Assembly: GCF_042680565.1 (NCBI RefSeq)
Contig: NZ_JBHUEJ010000019.1
Location: forward strand, 62,001 to 126,000
From: Ottowia flava
Lineage (GTDB): Bacteria; Pseudomonadota; Gammaproteobacteria; Burkholderiales; Burkholderiaceae_C
Length of the DNA stretch: 64,000 nucleotides
Direction: 5' to 3'
A program made the translations under genes and the position numbers. The number at the start of each line of letters is the position of its first letter. The first letter of the stretch is position 1. This document shows positions 20,523 to 29,559 of the stretch, one piece after another. Below the pieces are notes generated by a model. The model was not told the origin of the DNA. It saw only the letters and a program-made list of their open reading frames with translations, and did not search any database.

Positions 20523-20899
20523 AGCGCTGCGGGCGGACGCAGCGGTGCCGAACGAACTGAACGAGCTTGCCTTTTTGGGTTGGAGCTGGCGCGCCTGGGT
20601 GCGGCCTTGGTCGGCCTGGCGCGAAACGCAAGCCGTTCAGCGCGTGCCAAAGGCCGAGGAGGTTGGCGCAGGTGCCCAGTCACGGCTCACGCTACTGATC
20701 CTGCGTAGCGCGGACGAGGTCGATTTCGCCCCTATTTCGATCCTGCGCAGTGGGTTTCCGTCCAAGCTCGGCATCAACGCATGCTAAGTGCCAAAGACTT
20801 GACTTGTGTCGTCTACCGACTTTGCACGTTGAACTGTGTGCTGACACTTTGGGTTCGCCACCGCGCCGTGCTGTTGCGTGCGTATCAGCGCCCCGCTGC
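20523..20899 (+). other. 377-bp spacer without a recognisable gene inside the glycan locus
   Basis: The only open frame of any size (20494-20787, 97 codons, overlapping the aminotransferase end) gives a Trp/Arg-rich sequence with no resemblance I know. I do not call it a gene. The last 100 bp are less GC-rich and could hold the promoter of the sugar transferase gene, but no clear -35/-10 pair is visible. Confidence 0.4.
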
Positions 20900-21511
20900 A
20901 TGAGCAAGAGCGGGTCAGAGTTGGCCAAGCGCGCACTAGACTTGGGTCTCACACTGCTGGTGTTGCCCTTGGTGCTGCCCGTGCTGGCTGTGGTGGCCAC
21001 GTGGGTTCGGCTGGATTCGCCTGGGCCCGTATTGTTTCGACAGGAACGCGTCGGGCGTGGCGGCAGGCCTTTTCGCATTCACAAGTTCAGGACCATGCGG
21101 ATGGATGGCGGCCGAGGGCTGCAGGTGACCGCTGCGGGCGATGCGCGCGTGACGCGGGCAGGGCGTTGGCTCAGGCGCACCAAGCTCGACGAGCTACCGC
21201 AACTCATTGATGTGTTGAAGGGTGACATGAGCCTCGTCGGCCCACGGCCCGAGGTGCCCCGGTTCATGGCGCTTTATCCGGCCGACGTACGGCGGCAGAT
21301 TCTTTCGGTGCGGCCAGGCATTACCGACCGCGCGGCGATCGAGTTCAGGGATGAGGAGCAGGTGCTGGCCCAGACGGCCGACCCGGAGGCCACCTATGTC
21401 TCCCATATCATGCCGGTCAAGCAGCGCTATTACCTGGATTACGTGGCGAAGCACAGCGTCGCAGGCGATCTGCGCATCCTGCTGGACACTATTGCAGCGC
21501 TGATGCGTTGA
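20900..21511 (+). CDS. Undecaprenyl-phosphate sugar phosphotransferase (PglC/WcaJ C-terminal type)
   Basis: Protein of 203 residues that starts a glycan chain by moving a sugar-1-phosphate to undecaprenyl phosphate. One N-terminal membrane helix (about 13-33) is followed by the catalytic domain: SPGPVLFRQERVGRGGRPFRIHKFRTM, the LDELPQLIDVLKGDMSLVGPRPE block with the catalytic Asp-Glu pair, and RPGITDRAAI. The length matches small PglC/PglB-type enzymes that lack the WbaP N-terminal domain. ATG 20900 is the natural start; the frame stays open upstream but carries no family sequence. Confidence 0.93.
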   Translation: MSKSGSELAKRALDLGLTLLVLPLVLPVLAVVATWVRLDSPGPVLFRQERVGRGGRPFRIHKFRTMRMDGGRGLQVTAAGDARVTRAGRWLRRTKLDELPQLIDVLKGDMSLVGPRPEVPRFMALYPADVRRQILSVRPGITDRAAIEFRDEEQVLAQTADPEATYVSHIMPVKQRYYLDYVAKHSVAGDLRILLDTIAALMR

Positions 21512-21550
21512 CTATGTATTTCATGCAAAACAGTCGTTCAGCCATTGATA

Positions 21551-21580
21551 GGATTGCGCGAGCAGCTATCAGTTTAATAG
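21551..21580 (-). repeat. Family-A repeat (inverted) in the sugar transferase-dehydratase spacer
   Basis: The reverse complement reads AAACTGATAGCTGCTCGCGCA, the family-A core. Confidence 0.6.
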
Positions 21581-21641
21581 TGTTTGATGGCCAGATGTCG
21601 GCCGAACCCGCGCAGGTTGCCGCCGCGGTCAAGGTGACTCG

Positions 21642-23483
21642 ATGCTGACTGGCATGCGCCAACTGCTGGTCAGCCGCAGCTGGCTGGTCGACTTGCCGCT
21701 CATCGTGCTGGCCTGGTGGTCGGCGTTCTGGCTGCGCTTCAATCTCGGCATTCCGCATCCTTATGTGGACCACGCGGTGGTGACGACGCTGCCCGCGGTG
21801 CTTTGCATGGCCGTGGGCTTGCTGCTGGCGCGGGTGCCGCGCCAGTCGTGGCGCTACGTCAGCCTGGCTGACCTGCGGCATCTGGCCTGGGGCGTGGCGC
21901 TTGGCGCGCTCCTGACCATGGCGGTGGTGATGGGGTTGCGCGTGCAGGGTTTTCCGCGCTCGGTGTTCTTCATCAGTGCGGTGCTGACACTGGTTTTGCT
22001 GGCCGGCGCGCGTGCCACATGGCGCACCACGGTCGAGCGGACCCTGAGCCAGGCTCAGGCGATCACAGGTGCGCAGCCGCTGCTGATCGCGGGCCAGTTG
22101 CAGGATGTTGACCAGGCACTGCGCACGCTCAAGGGCGTGGCGGGGTGGCAGGTGGTGGGCGTGGTCTCGTCGTCGCCATCCGATACGGGGCGTACGCTTC
22201 AGGGCGTGGCCGTGGTCGGCAGCGTCGCGCAGATGGCGGAGATCGCCAGCCAACGCACAGTCTCGACCGTGCTGCTGGCCGGGGCACCCGGCGCAGAGTT
22301 GCGGCGTGAACTCCTGCTGCGCTGGTCAGGCTCCGGCCTGAACCTGCTCACGCTGCCCAGCGCGGACGAGATGCTCGGCTCGGACGCGGCCCTGAGGCCA
22401 CGTCAGGTGCAACTCGAGGACCTGCTGGGCCGTGCTCCAGTTCAACTGGATGCTCAGGGGTTGTCGCTGCTGCTCACGGGTCAAACGGTGATGGTCACTG
22501 GAGCAGGAGGATCGATCGGCTCGGAACTGTGCCGGCAGGTCGCGCGCTTTGGGGTAGCGCGACTGGTGTGCGTGGATGTGTCGGAATTTGCGGTCTATCA
22601 ACTGGAGCAGCAGTTGCGCCAGTCGCACCCGGCCATGCCCGCGAGCTATTACACCGCGAACGTGCGCGAGATCGACCGCTTGCGGTCCATCGCTGAGCGG
22701 CATCGGCCGAACGTGGTGCTGCATGCGGCCGCCTACAAGCACGTGCCCTTGATGGAGACCGACAACGAAATCGAGGCATTGCGCACCAACGTCCTGGGCA
22801 CGCTTCATGCGGCCCGCATCGCGGGAGAGATCGGGGCCGCGCGATTCGTGCTGATCTCGACGGACAAGGCGGTCAATCCCACCAATGTCATGGGGGCCAG
22901 CAAGCGGGTAGCCGAGCAGGTTGTGCAGGCGGTGGCCACCGACTATCCGGCAACACGATTTGTCGCCGTGCGCTTCGGCAATGTGCTGGGCTCCAGTGGC
23001 TCGGTCGTGCCCTTGTTCGAGGAGCAACTGGCCCGTGGTGGCCCACTTACCGTCACGCACCCGGACATCGTGCGTTACTTCATGACGATTCCGGAGGCAG
23101 CGCAACTGGTGCTGCAAGCAGGGCTGATGGGCCAGTCTGGCCAGATCTTCGTGCTCGACATGGGCGAACCCGTGAAAATCGTCGAACTTGCCCGGATGAT
23201 GATACGTCTGTCAGGCAAAACCGAGGCCGAGGTGCCAATCGCGTTCACGGGCTTGCGTCCGGGTGAGAAGCTCTATGAGGAGCTTCTGGCCGACGACGAA
23301 ACCACCGCAGCTACGCCCCACCCGAAGCTGCGGGTGGCGCAGGTGGCCGCGGCGGCACCGGATACATTGCGGGCGATCGAGGCGTGGCTGGCCAGCGCGG
23401 GTCCTTCTCCAGCGCCCGAACAACTGCGCGCCTGGCTGCAGGCCAGGGTGCCCGAATACCGTGCGCAATCCGTGCTTTTTTGA
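21642..23483 (+). CDS. Membrane-bound nucleotide-sugar 4,6-dehydratase/epimerase (CapD/WbpM family)
   Basis: Protein of 613 residues. The N-terminal four-helix membrane domain (about 15-135) and an intermediate Rossmann-like domain precede the catalytic SDR domain with TGAGGSIGSELCRQV (about residue 284). The catalytic region STDKAVNPTNVMGASKR shows the altered SMK-type site of the WbpM/PglF/FlaA1 group. The family converts UDP-GlcNAc to UDP-4-keto-6-deoxy-GlcNAc. That product fits the DegT aminotransferase 1.1 kb upstream. SD AAGGTG precedes ATG 21642; ATG 21654 is an alternative. Confidence 0.93.
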   Translation: MLTGMRQLLVSRSWLVDLPLIVLAWWSAFWLRFNLGIPHPYVDHAVVTTLPAVLCMAVGLLLARVPRQSWRYVSLADLRHLAWGVALGALLTMAVVMGLRVQGFPRSVFFISAVLTLVLLAGARATWRTTVERTLSQAQAITGAQPLLIAGQLQDVDQALRTLKGVAGWQVVGVVSSSPSDTGRTLQGVAVVGSVAQMAEIASQRTVSTVLLAGAPGAELRRELLLRWSGSGLNLLTLPSADEMLGSDAALRPRQVQLEDLLGRAPVQLDAQGLSLLLTGQTVMVTGAGGSIGSELCRQVARFGVARLVCVDVSEFAVYQLEQQLRQSHPAMPASYYTANVREIDRLRSIAERHRPNVVLHAAAYKHVPLMETDNEIEALRTNVLGTLHAARIAGEIGAARFVLISTDKAVNPTNVMGASKRVAEQVVQAVATDYPATRFVAVRFGNVLGSSGSVVPLFEEQLARGGPLTVTHPDIVRYFMTIPEAAQLVLQAGLMGQSGQIFVLDMGEPVKIVELARMMIRLSGKTEAEVPIAFTGLRPGEKLYEELLADDETTAATPHPKLRVAQVAAAAPDTLRAIEAWLASAGPSPAPEQLRAWLQARVPEYRAQSVLF

Positions 23484-23534
23484 AACAAATCGAGCTGAAG
23501 CGCTTGCCAGAAAAGCGCTGGCAGCTAGCAAAAG
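23484..23534 (-). repeat. Family-A repeat between convergent genes, possible bidirectional terminator
   Basis: The reverse complement contains CTTTTGCTAGCTGCCAGCGCT. The copy can fold (GCCAG near 23506 with CTGGC near 23518) and lies between the dehydratase gene (plus) and the LON-domain gene (minus), where a shared terminator would be expected. Confidence 0.55.
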
Positions 23535-23564
23535 CGGAGCAAATGAGGGGCCGCGTGGTCTGTT

Positions 23565-24209
23565 TCAGGCGCCGGCTCGCCCAATCCCGGCCTTGGCCAG
23601 CAGATCGGCAACCAGTTCCAGGCGCAACAGAGGATTCTCCAGGCTCATCAGGCGCTGGCGCGTTCCCGTCGGCAAGGGCAGCAATTCGCACCACCGGTTG
23701 GAGACCCAGGCGCAGTCGTCGTAGCGTGCGTCCTCGTCGCTGAAGGTAGCATCGCCGTCGACCCGGGCGTGGAGGTTGGCACGCACCTGACGCAGGGCGT
23801 CGGCCACTGGCGCCAGATCACCTGGGAGGGCGACGCTGGCATCGTCGGCAAGCAAAGTGACATCGGCAATCCACAGGCCGTGCTTCAGGCGGCTGTGGCG
23901 ATCGACGCGAAAGCGCTGGGCGCCGTGGCATTCGATCGACAACAGTCCTGGCTGGTCTTGATGAAATGACGTGATATGTGCCAGCGTACCTACTGCTTCA
24001 AGCTGTTCTTCGGGTGCGCCAGCCACCTGCACTTCACTGCCCTGGCGCAGCGCCACCACCCCGAAGGGCGCGCCAGCCTCATGGCAGCGGCGAACCATGT
24101 CAAGGTAGCGCACTTCAAACACGCGCAACGGCAGTCTCCCTTCGGGGAACAGCACGGTGCCGAGCGGAAAAAGCGGAAGCTGGGTGAGGGTCAGAAGAAT
24201 TTCAGTCAT
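23565..24209 (-). CDS. LON substrate-binding (N-terminal) domain protein
   Basis: Stand-alone Lon N-terminal-like domain protein, 214 residues, with no ATPase or protease domain. Signature: QLPLFPLGTVLFPEGRLPLRVFEVRYLDMVRRC, then GAPFGVVAL and GTLAHI. The family is widespread in betaproteobacteria; its role is unknown, presumably peptide or protein binding. The start at 24209 (MTEILLTLTQLPLFPLG) is preferred because the 32 codons upstream have no family resemblance. Confidence 0.88.
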   Translation of the reverse strand: MTEILLTLTQLPLFPLGTVLFPEGRLPLRVFEVRYLDMVRRCHEAGAPFGVVALRQGSEVQVAGAPEEQLEAVGTLAHITSFHQDQPGLLSIECHGAQRFRVDRHSRLKHGLWIADVTLLADDASVALPGDLAPVADALRQVRANLHARVDGDATFSDEDARYDDCAWVSNRWCELLPLPTGTRQRLMSLENPLLRLELVADLLAKAGIGRAGA

Positions 24210-24334
24210 CGCGCGCAGCCGAGTTGGCGCGCCGGCCATCGAAAGGAGCCTAGCGCGAATGGGAACGCTATCATCGCACGCACTCCGATGGCGCACCATG
24301 CGCACCGATTCCCTGTTTGCCTTTGTCGTAGCCC

Positions 24335-24904
24335 ATGCTCTTTCAAGTGATCAAGTTCCTGCTGGAGGTCGCCAGCACACTGGTCGGTGGCGCTTGCCTG
24401 CTGCGCATGTTCATGCGCTGGCGCGCGATGTCGATGGCCAACCCGGTCGGGCGCTTCCTGCATGCGCTGACCGACTGGCTGGTGCTGCCGCTGCAGCGCA
24501 TTCTGCCGCCGTCCAATCGCATGGACGCCGCCGGGCTGCTGGGTGCATGGCTGCTCAAGATGGTGGAGTACGCGGTGGTGATGGCCATGCTGGGCCTCGC
24601 GCGCTGGGCACTTCTGCCCGTGTTGGCTCTGCTGGGCGTGGTCAAGCTGGCAGCGTCGGTGGCCACGGCCGTCATCGTGGTCGCGGCCATCCTGTCGTGG
24701 ATGCAGCACCGCACGCCCGTGTCCGACGTGTTTGATCGACTGAGCGCCCCGCTGCTCGCGCCCGTGAGGCGGGTGCTGCCCCTGGTTGGCGGCGTCGACC
24801 TCAGTCCGGTGATCGTGGTCGTGCTGCTGCAGGTTGTCTCGATCATGCTGGGAGCGGCGCAAGCCCAGTTGCTCGGCTCCGCAGCCCTGGTGGCCGCAGG
24901 CTGA
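24335..24904 (+). CDS. YggT-family integral membrane protein
   Basis: Protein of 189 residues with two copies of the YGGT unit: LLRMFMRWRAMSMANPVGRFLHALTDWLVLPLQRILPP and ILSWMQHRTPVSDVFDRLSAPLLAPVRRVLPLVGGVDLSP. Each unit combines membrane helices with a conserved amphipathic segment. YggT proteins are implicated in osmotic tolerance and cell-surface assembly; the precise function is unsettled. It is divergent from the LON-domain gene and convergent with accD. Confidence 0.88.
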   Translation: MLFQVIKFLLEVASTLVGGACLLRMFMRWRAMSMANPVGRFLHALTDWLVLPLQRILPPSNRMDAAGLLGAWLLKMVEYAVVMAMLGLARWALLPVLALLGVVKLAASVATAVIVVAAILSWMQHRTPVSDVFDRLSAPLLAPVRRVLPLVGGVDLSPVIVVVLLQVVSIMLGAAQAQLLGSAALVAAG

Positions 24905-24917
24905 TCGACGGCGCCAG

Positions 24918-25790
24918 TTACTGCACGGCGTCGGCGGGCTGGCGCAGGAGCATCGCCAGCACGTTGGCAATCCGGTCGCGCAATTCGCGGCGGTCGCAGA
25001 TGAAATCGATCGCCCCCTTGGCTTCAAGGAACTCGGCGCGCTGGAAGCCTTCAGGCAGGGTGACGCGCACGGTGTTCTCGATCACGCGCGGGCCGGCAAA
25101 CCCGATCAGCGCCTTGGGCTCGGCAATGACCACATCGCCCACAAAGGCAAAGCCGGCCGACACACCGCCCATTGTTGGGTCCGTCAGCACGCTGATGTAG
25201 GGCAAACCTTTCTTGGCCAGGCGGGTGAGGGCGGCGTTGGTCTTGGCCATCTGCATCAGCGACAGCAGCCCTTCCTGCATGCGCGCGCCGCCAGTGGCCG
25301 TGAAGCAGATGAAAGGCACCTTTTGCTCAATGGCCGTTTCGACGCCACGCACGAAGCGCTCACCCACCACGCTGCCCATGGAGCCGCCCATGAAGCCGAA
25401 CTCGAACGCAGCCGCCACGATGTTGATGGAGCGCACGGAACCGCCCATGACCACCAGTGCATCGGTTTCACCCGTGGCTTCCATAGCCTCCTTGAGGCGC
25501 TCGGGGTACTTGCGGCTGTCCTTGAACTTGAGGGCATCCACTGGCACGACTTCCTGGCCAATTTCGTAGCGACCTTCGTTGTCAAGGAACACATTCAAGC
25601 GGTCGCGCGCACCAATGCGGTGGTGGTGGTCGCAGTTCGGGCATACGTTCTGGTTCTGTTCCAGATCCGTCTTGTACAGCACCGTCTCGCAGGCGGGACA
25701 CTTGATCCAGAGGCCTTCGGGCATCTGGCGCCGCTCTGCGGCGTCGGATTTCTGGATCTTCGGAGGAAGCAACTTTTCGAGCCAGCTCAT
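24918..25790 (-). CDS. accD: Acetyl-CoA carboxylase carboxyltransferase subunit beta
   Basis: Beta half of the carboxyltransferase that makes malonyl-CoA for fatty acid synthesis; 290 residues. The N-terminal four-Cys zinc ribbon is visible (CPACETVLYKTDLEQ...CPNCDHH). The crotonase-fold region includes SGGARMQEGLLSLMQM-like residues (TATGGARMQEGLLSL) and DPTMGGVSAGFAFVGD. It is the last gene of a minus-strand truA-trpF-trpB-trpA-accD run, 27 bp after trpA, a common betaproteobacterial arrangement. Confidence 0.97.
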   Translation of the reverse strand: MSWLEKLLPPKIQKSDAAERRQMPEGLWIKCPACETVLYKTDLEQNQNVCPNCDHHHRIGARDRLNVFLDNEGRYEIGQEVVPVDALKFKDSRKYPERLKEAMEATGETDALVVMGGSVRSINIVAAAFEFGFMGGSMGSVVGERFVRGVETAIEQKVPFICFTATGGARMQEGLLSLMQMAKTNAALTRLAKKGLPYISVLTDPTMGGVSAGFAFVGDVVIAEPKALIGFAGPRVIENTVRVTLPEGFQRAEFLEAKGAIDFICDRRELRDRIANVLAMLLRQPADAVQ

Positions 25791-25817
25791 GGCGGAACTC
25801 CTTGTTTGATAGCGCGA

Positions 25818-26639
25818 TTATGCGTCCAGCGCAGCGCGAACCGGTCGCAGGAAGTCGATCGCTGAGGCGACGACGCGCTCATGCGGCTGGTTTTCGATCA
25901 GCTGGATGAGGCGGCTGCCGATCACCACCGCATCGGCCACGCGGCCGATGGCGGCGGCAGTGGCGGCGTCACGGATACCGAACCCTACGCCTACGGGCAC
26001 GCTGACGTGCTCGCGAATGCGCGGAAGCATCGCCTCTACTTCGCTGGTATTGAGTGCCCCGGAGCCGGTCACGCCCTTGAGCGAGACGTAGTAGACGTAG
26101 CCGCTGGCAACCCTCGCCACTTCCTGCATGCGTTCGGATGTCGAGGTCGGGGCCAGCAGGAAGATCAAGTCCATGCCGTTCGCGCGCAGTTGCGCCGCGA
26201 ATTCCGCACACTCCTCGGGCGGATAGTCGACGATCAGCAGACCGTCCACGCCGGCAGCCGCCGCATCTCGGATGAAGGCGGATTCGCTGCCGCTCTTGCC
26301 GTGCAACTGGTCGTAGCGCTCCACAGGATTGGCGTAGCCCATCAAAACGACGGGTGTGGTGTCGTCTTTCTCACGAAAGGTTTTGACCATCGCCAGGACT
26401 TGGACAAGGCCGATGCCGAGCGCCAGGGCACGGTCACCGGCCTTCTGGATGACGGCGCCATCGGCACTGGGGTCAGAGAAGGGCACGCCCAGCTCGATCA
26501 CGTCGGCGCCGGCGGTCACCATGCCGTGCATCAGAGCGGGCGTGATGTCGGCATAGGGGAATCCGGCCGTGACGTACGGAATGAGGGCTTTGCGCCCGTT
26601 CTTGCGCAAGGCATCGAAGGTGGCTGCAATGCGGCTCAT
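25818..26639 (-). CDS. trpA: Tryptophan synthase alpha chain
   Basis: Cleaves indole-3-glycerol phosphate to indole and glyceraldehyde 3-phosphate; 273 residues, TIM barrel. The catalytic Glu is in VIELGVPFSDPSADG and the catalytic Asp in LLIVDYPPEE. The phosphate-binding loops are GVTGSG and GVGFGIRD. The start overlaps the trpB stop by 4 nt, consistent with equimolar alpha and beta subunits. Confidence 0.97.
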   Translation of the reverse strand: MSRIAATFDALRKNGRKALIPYVTAGFPYADITPALMHGMVTAGADVIELGVPFSDPSADGAVIQKAGDRALALGIGLVQVLAMVKTFREKDDTTPVVLMGYANPVERYDQLHGKSGSESAFIRDAAAAGVDGLLIVDYPPEECAEFAAQLRANGMDLIFLLAPTSTSERMQEVARVASGYVYYVSLKGVTGSGALNTSEVEAMLPRIREHVSVPVGVGFGIRDAATAAAIGRVADAVVIGSRLIQLIENQPHERVVASAIDFLRPVRAALDA

Positions 26640-27916
26640 GCACGTTCTCCCTTGGCCGACGCGCCCTTGACCACGTGACCGCGCATCGAGGGGCGGTCAT
26701 AGAAGTCCGCGCCGTCGAGGTCCGCGACCGTGCCGATATCCTTGTCGCCGCGCCCGGAGAGGCACACGAGGATCGACTGGTCGGGCCGCATGGTGGGTGC
26801 GAGCTTGAGCGCGTGTGCGAAGGCATGGCTGGACTCCAGCGCCGGGATGATGCCTTCTGTCCGGCAGAGGTGATGAAAGGCGGCCAGAGCTTCTGCGTCG
26901 GTGGCGCCGACGTACTCGGCTCGACCGATGTCCTTGAGCCAGGCGTGCTCGGGCCCGACGCCCGGGTAGTCCAGGCCCGCCGAGATACTGTGGGTTTCGG
27001 TGATCTGGCCGTTGTCGTCCTGCAGCACGTAGGTGCGGTTGCCGTGCAGCACGCCCGCGCTGCCGCGCTGAAGGCTGGCCGAGTGCTTGCCCGTGTTCAG
27101 ACCCTCGCCAGCGGCTTCCACGCCGATCAGGCGCGTCCTCTCGTGCGGGATGTAGGGATAGAAGATACCCATGGCGTTGCTGCCACCGCCCACGCAGGCG
27201 AGGACGGCGTCAGGTTGGCTGGCGGCGATGCCCTGCGCCTGGAGCATCTCGGGCATCTGCTTGAGGCATTCTTCGCCGATGACGCTCTGGAAGTCGCGCA
27301 CCATCATGGGATAGGGGTGGGGCCCCGCCACCGTGCCGATGATGTAGAAGGTGTTGTCCACGTTGGCCACCCAGTCGCGCATGGCTTCGTTCAGCGCGTC
27401 CTTCAGGGTACGGCTGCCCGATTCAACGGGCACCACAGTGGCACCGAGCAGCTTCATGCGGTAGACATTGGGCGACTGACGCTTGACGTCCTCGCTGCCC
27501 ATGTAGACCACGCATTCCAGCCCGTAGCGTGCGCAGATGGTGGCGGTGGCCACGCCGTGCTGGCCTGCACCGGTCTCAGCAATGATGCGTGGCTTGCCCA
27601 TGCGCTTGGCCAGCATGGCCTGGCCGATCACGTTGTTGATCTTGTGCGCGCCGGTGTGGTTGAGGTCTTCGCGCTTCAGGTAGATCTGCGCGCCGCCGAG
27701 TTCGCGGCTGGTGCGCGCAGCGTGGTAGACGGGCGAGGGGCGGCCTACGTAGTGCGCCAGTTCGTAGCGAAACTCGGCCAGGAAGGCCGGGTCGTTCTGA
27801 TACTGCGCATAGGCTTCACGCAATTCATTGATGGCGTAGGTGAGCGTCTCGCTGACGAAGCTGCCGCCATAGTGGCCAAAGTGCCCGCTCGCGTCGGGCT
27901 GGTGATAGTCGATCAT
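26636..27916 (-). CDS. trpB: Tryptophan synthase beta chain
   Basis: PLP enzyme that condenses indole with serine; 426 residues. The N terminus is GHFGHYGGSFVSETL. The PLP Lys is in LNHTGAHKINNVIGQ, the phosphate loop is GGGSNAMGIF, and ETGAGQHGVATAT is diagnostic. It overlaps both trpF and trpA by 4 nt (ATGA). No trp attenuator or operator was seen ahead of the operon. Confidence 0.98.
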   Translation of the reverse strand: MIDYHQPDASGHFGHYGGSFVSETLTYAINELREAYAQYQNDPAFLAEFRYELAHYVGRPSPVYHAARTSRELGGAQIYLKREDLNHTGAHKINNVIGQAMLAKRMGKPRIIAETGAGQHGVATATICARYGLECVVYMGSEDVKRQSPNVYRMKLLGATVVPVESGSRTLKDALNEAMRDWVANVDNTFYIIGTVAGPHPYPMMVRDFQSVIGEECLKQMPEMLQAQGIAASQPDAVLACVGGGSNAMGIFYPYIPHERTRLIGVEAAGEGLNTGKHSASLQRGSAGVLHGNRTYVLQDDNGQITETHSISAGLDYPGVGPEHAWLKDIGRAEYVGATDAEALAAFHHLCRTEGIIPALESSHAFAHALKLAPTMRPDQSILVCLSGRGDKDIGTVADLDGADFYDRPSMRGHVVKGASAKGERA

Positions 27917-28650
27917 GGATGGAATTCAATGGCTGCGTCAGCCGCACGCACGGCGGCCACGAAGCGGTGGATCTTGTCGGCGTCCTTGATGCCCTTCAGT
28001 GGTTTGCCGTCAGGGCCATGGGCTTCGACGCCGGAGGAAACGTCAACCGCGAGCGAGCGTCCTCGCCCGCGCAGCGCGGCGATTCCATCGCTCACGTTTG
28101 CAGGTGTCAACCCACCAGACAAGACGAGGTGAGCGGGTACGTTTGGTGGTAGGCGTGACCAATCGAAGCACTTTCCGCTGCCGCCATAGCCCTCGACCAG
28201 GGTGTCGAGCAGGATGCCTTGGGCGCCAGCGTGATCGTGGGCAAATTTTACCAAGTCAAAGTCTCTCTCAGAATCGACTGGAATGCGCGCGGCGCGCATC
28301 CACGGACGCTGCGCCGCGCGTGCAGCGTCTGCGCATTGAATGGCTGATTCATCACCATGAAATTGAATCGTAGCGCCCGGCAGCATTGCGCAGTCAGCTA
28401 TGATTTCTGTAGTATCTGCATTGACGTACAGCAGCACCGGGGTCACGAACGGCGGCACGCGCGCCAACAGCTGTGCTGCCCGTGCAGCGCTCACATGGCG
28501 TGGGCTGTGCGGATACCGCACAAAACCCACGGCATCCGCGCCTGCGGCTACGGCCGCGTCGACGTCTGCCTCACGCGTCAGGCCACAGATTTTGATGCGA
28601 GTGCGGTGGGCAAAGGTTGGTGGCGAACGGTGGGGGTCGGGCGCAGTCAT
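27913..28650 (-). CDS. trpF: Phosphoribosylanthranilate isomerase
   Basis: Amadori rearrangement of phosphoribosylanthranilate in tryptophan synthesis; 245 residues. The catalytic Cys is in RIKICGLTREADV, and the catalytic Asp lies in the LLDTLVEGYGGSGK region. The C-terminal phosphate site is LAVDVSSGVE. ATG 28650 overlaps the truA stop and is preferred over TTG 28659. The truA-trpF pairing is conserved in many proteobacteria. Confidence 0.96.
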   Translation of the reverse strand: MTAPDPHRSPPTFAHRTRIKICGLTREADVDAAVAAGADAVGFVRYPHSPRHVSAARAAQLLARVPPFVTPVLLYVNADTTEIIADCAMLPGATIQFHGDESAIQCADAARAAQRPWMRAARIPVDSERDFDLVKFAHDHAGAQGILLDTLVEGYGGSGKCFDWSRLPPNVPAHLVLSGGLTPANVSDGIAALRGRGRSLAVDVSSGVEAHGPDGKPLKGIKDADKIHRFVAAVRAADAAIEFHP

Positions 28651-29429
28651 GGCAGCCAATCATAGGCGGCCGTTCGATTGGGCAAGCCCCAGGCGGGGTC
28701 GTAGACCGGCCCGAGGAAATAGAGGCCATCCGGGGAGAACGTGGGCGCAGCAGCATCGCGGTCGCGGGCAGCAAGCACGTCGCGCACCCATTCCGGTGAC
28801 TGCAGCCCCTGGCCGACCTGGACAAGGCAGCCCATCAGGTTGCGAATCATGTGGTGCAAAAATGCGTTCGCCTGAAAATCGAAACGCCAGTACGCCCCGC
28901 GGCGGGCAATGTCCAGTACCGTGAGGTGCTTGATGGGTGACAGCGCCTGGCAGGCTGAGGCGCGAAACGAGGTGAAATCGTGCTCGCCCAACAGGAGTTG
29001 CGCTGCCTGCTCCATGGCGCGACCGTCCAGTGGGCGAAAAGTCCAACCAACCCTTCCGGCATCCACGCTGGGGCGCACGGCCGACTCGCGCAGCACATAG
29101 ACATAGCGGCGTGCGACGGCACTGGCGCGGGCGTGAAAACCGTCTGACACCGGCTGCGCCCATTCGACCGCAATATCGTGAGGGAGGTAGCGGTTCGTGC
29201 CACGCACCCAGGAGAAAGGTTCCCGATCCAGCGCCGTGTCGAAATGCACGACCTGCATGAGGCCATGCACGCCTGAGTCGGTGCGGCCTGCGCACAGCGT
29301 GGCGATGGGTTGAGTGGCAAATTCACCCAGCGCCCGCTCCAGATGATCTTGTACTGTTTGCCCCGACGGCTGGCTTTGCCAGCCTTGGTAGGCGTTGCCG
29401 AGATAGCTGAGTCCGAGAGCGATGCGCAC
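28647..29429 (-). CDS. truA: tRNA pseudouridine(38-40) synthase TruA
   Basis: Isomerises uridines 38-40 in the tRNA anticodon stem. The catalytic Asp lies in LCAGRTDSGVHG, with NLMGCLVQVGQG toward the C terminus. GTG 29429 (VRIALGLSYLGNAYQGWQ) gives the normal TruA N terminus and 260 residues. The frame is open back to TTG 29495, but that codon abuts a strong terminator at 29498-29524, so a transcript starting after it favours the internal start. First gene of the truA-trpFBA-accD unit. Confidence 0.93.
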   Translation of the reverse strand: MRIALGLSYLGNAYQGWQSQPSGQTVQDHLERALGEFATQPIATLCAGRTDSGVHGLMQVVHFDTALDREPFSWVRGTNRYLPHDIAVEWAQPVSDGFHARASAVARRYVYVLRESAVRPSVDAGRVGWTFRPLDGRAMEQAAQLLLGEHDFTSFRASACQALSPIKHLTVLDIARRGAYWRFDFQANAFLHHMIRNLMGCLVQVGQGLQSPEWVRDVLAARDRDAAAPTFSPDGLYFLGPVYDPAWGLPNRTAAYDWLP

Positions 29430-29497
29430 GGTCAGATTGTCGCCGATGGGTGATGGCCTTTCGGCTGCGCGCTCGCCACGGAACTCGTCCACCAATG

Positions 29498-29524
29498 AAA
29501 ACGGCGCCCGCTGGGCGCCGTTTT
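29498..29524 (-). terminator. Strong rho-independent terminator of fimV
   Basis: Perfect 12-bp stem AAAACGGCGCCC (29498-29509) / GGGCGCCGTTTT (29513-29524) with a 3-nt loop. The flanking A/T runs make it usable in both directions. It lies 36 bp past the fimV stop and insulates fimV from truA. Confidence 0.85.
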
Positions 29525-29559
29525 CCAGGCTCAGATGCGGTCGAAGCCAGCCCTTGCGA

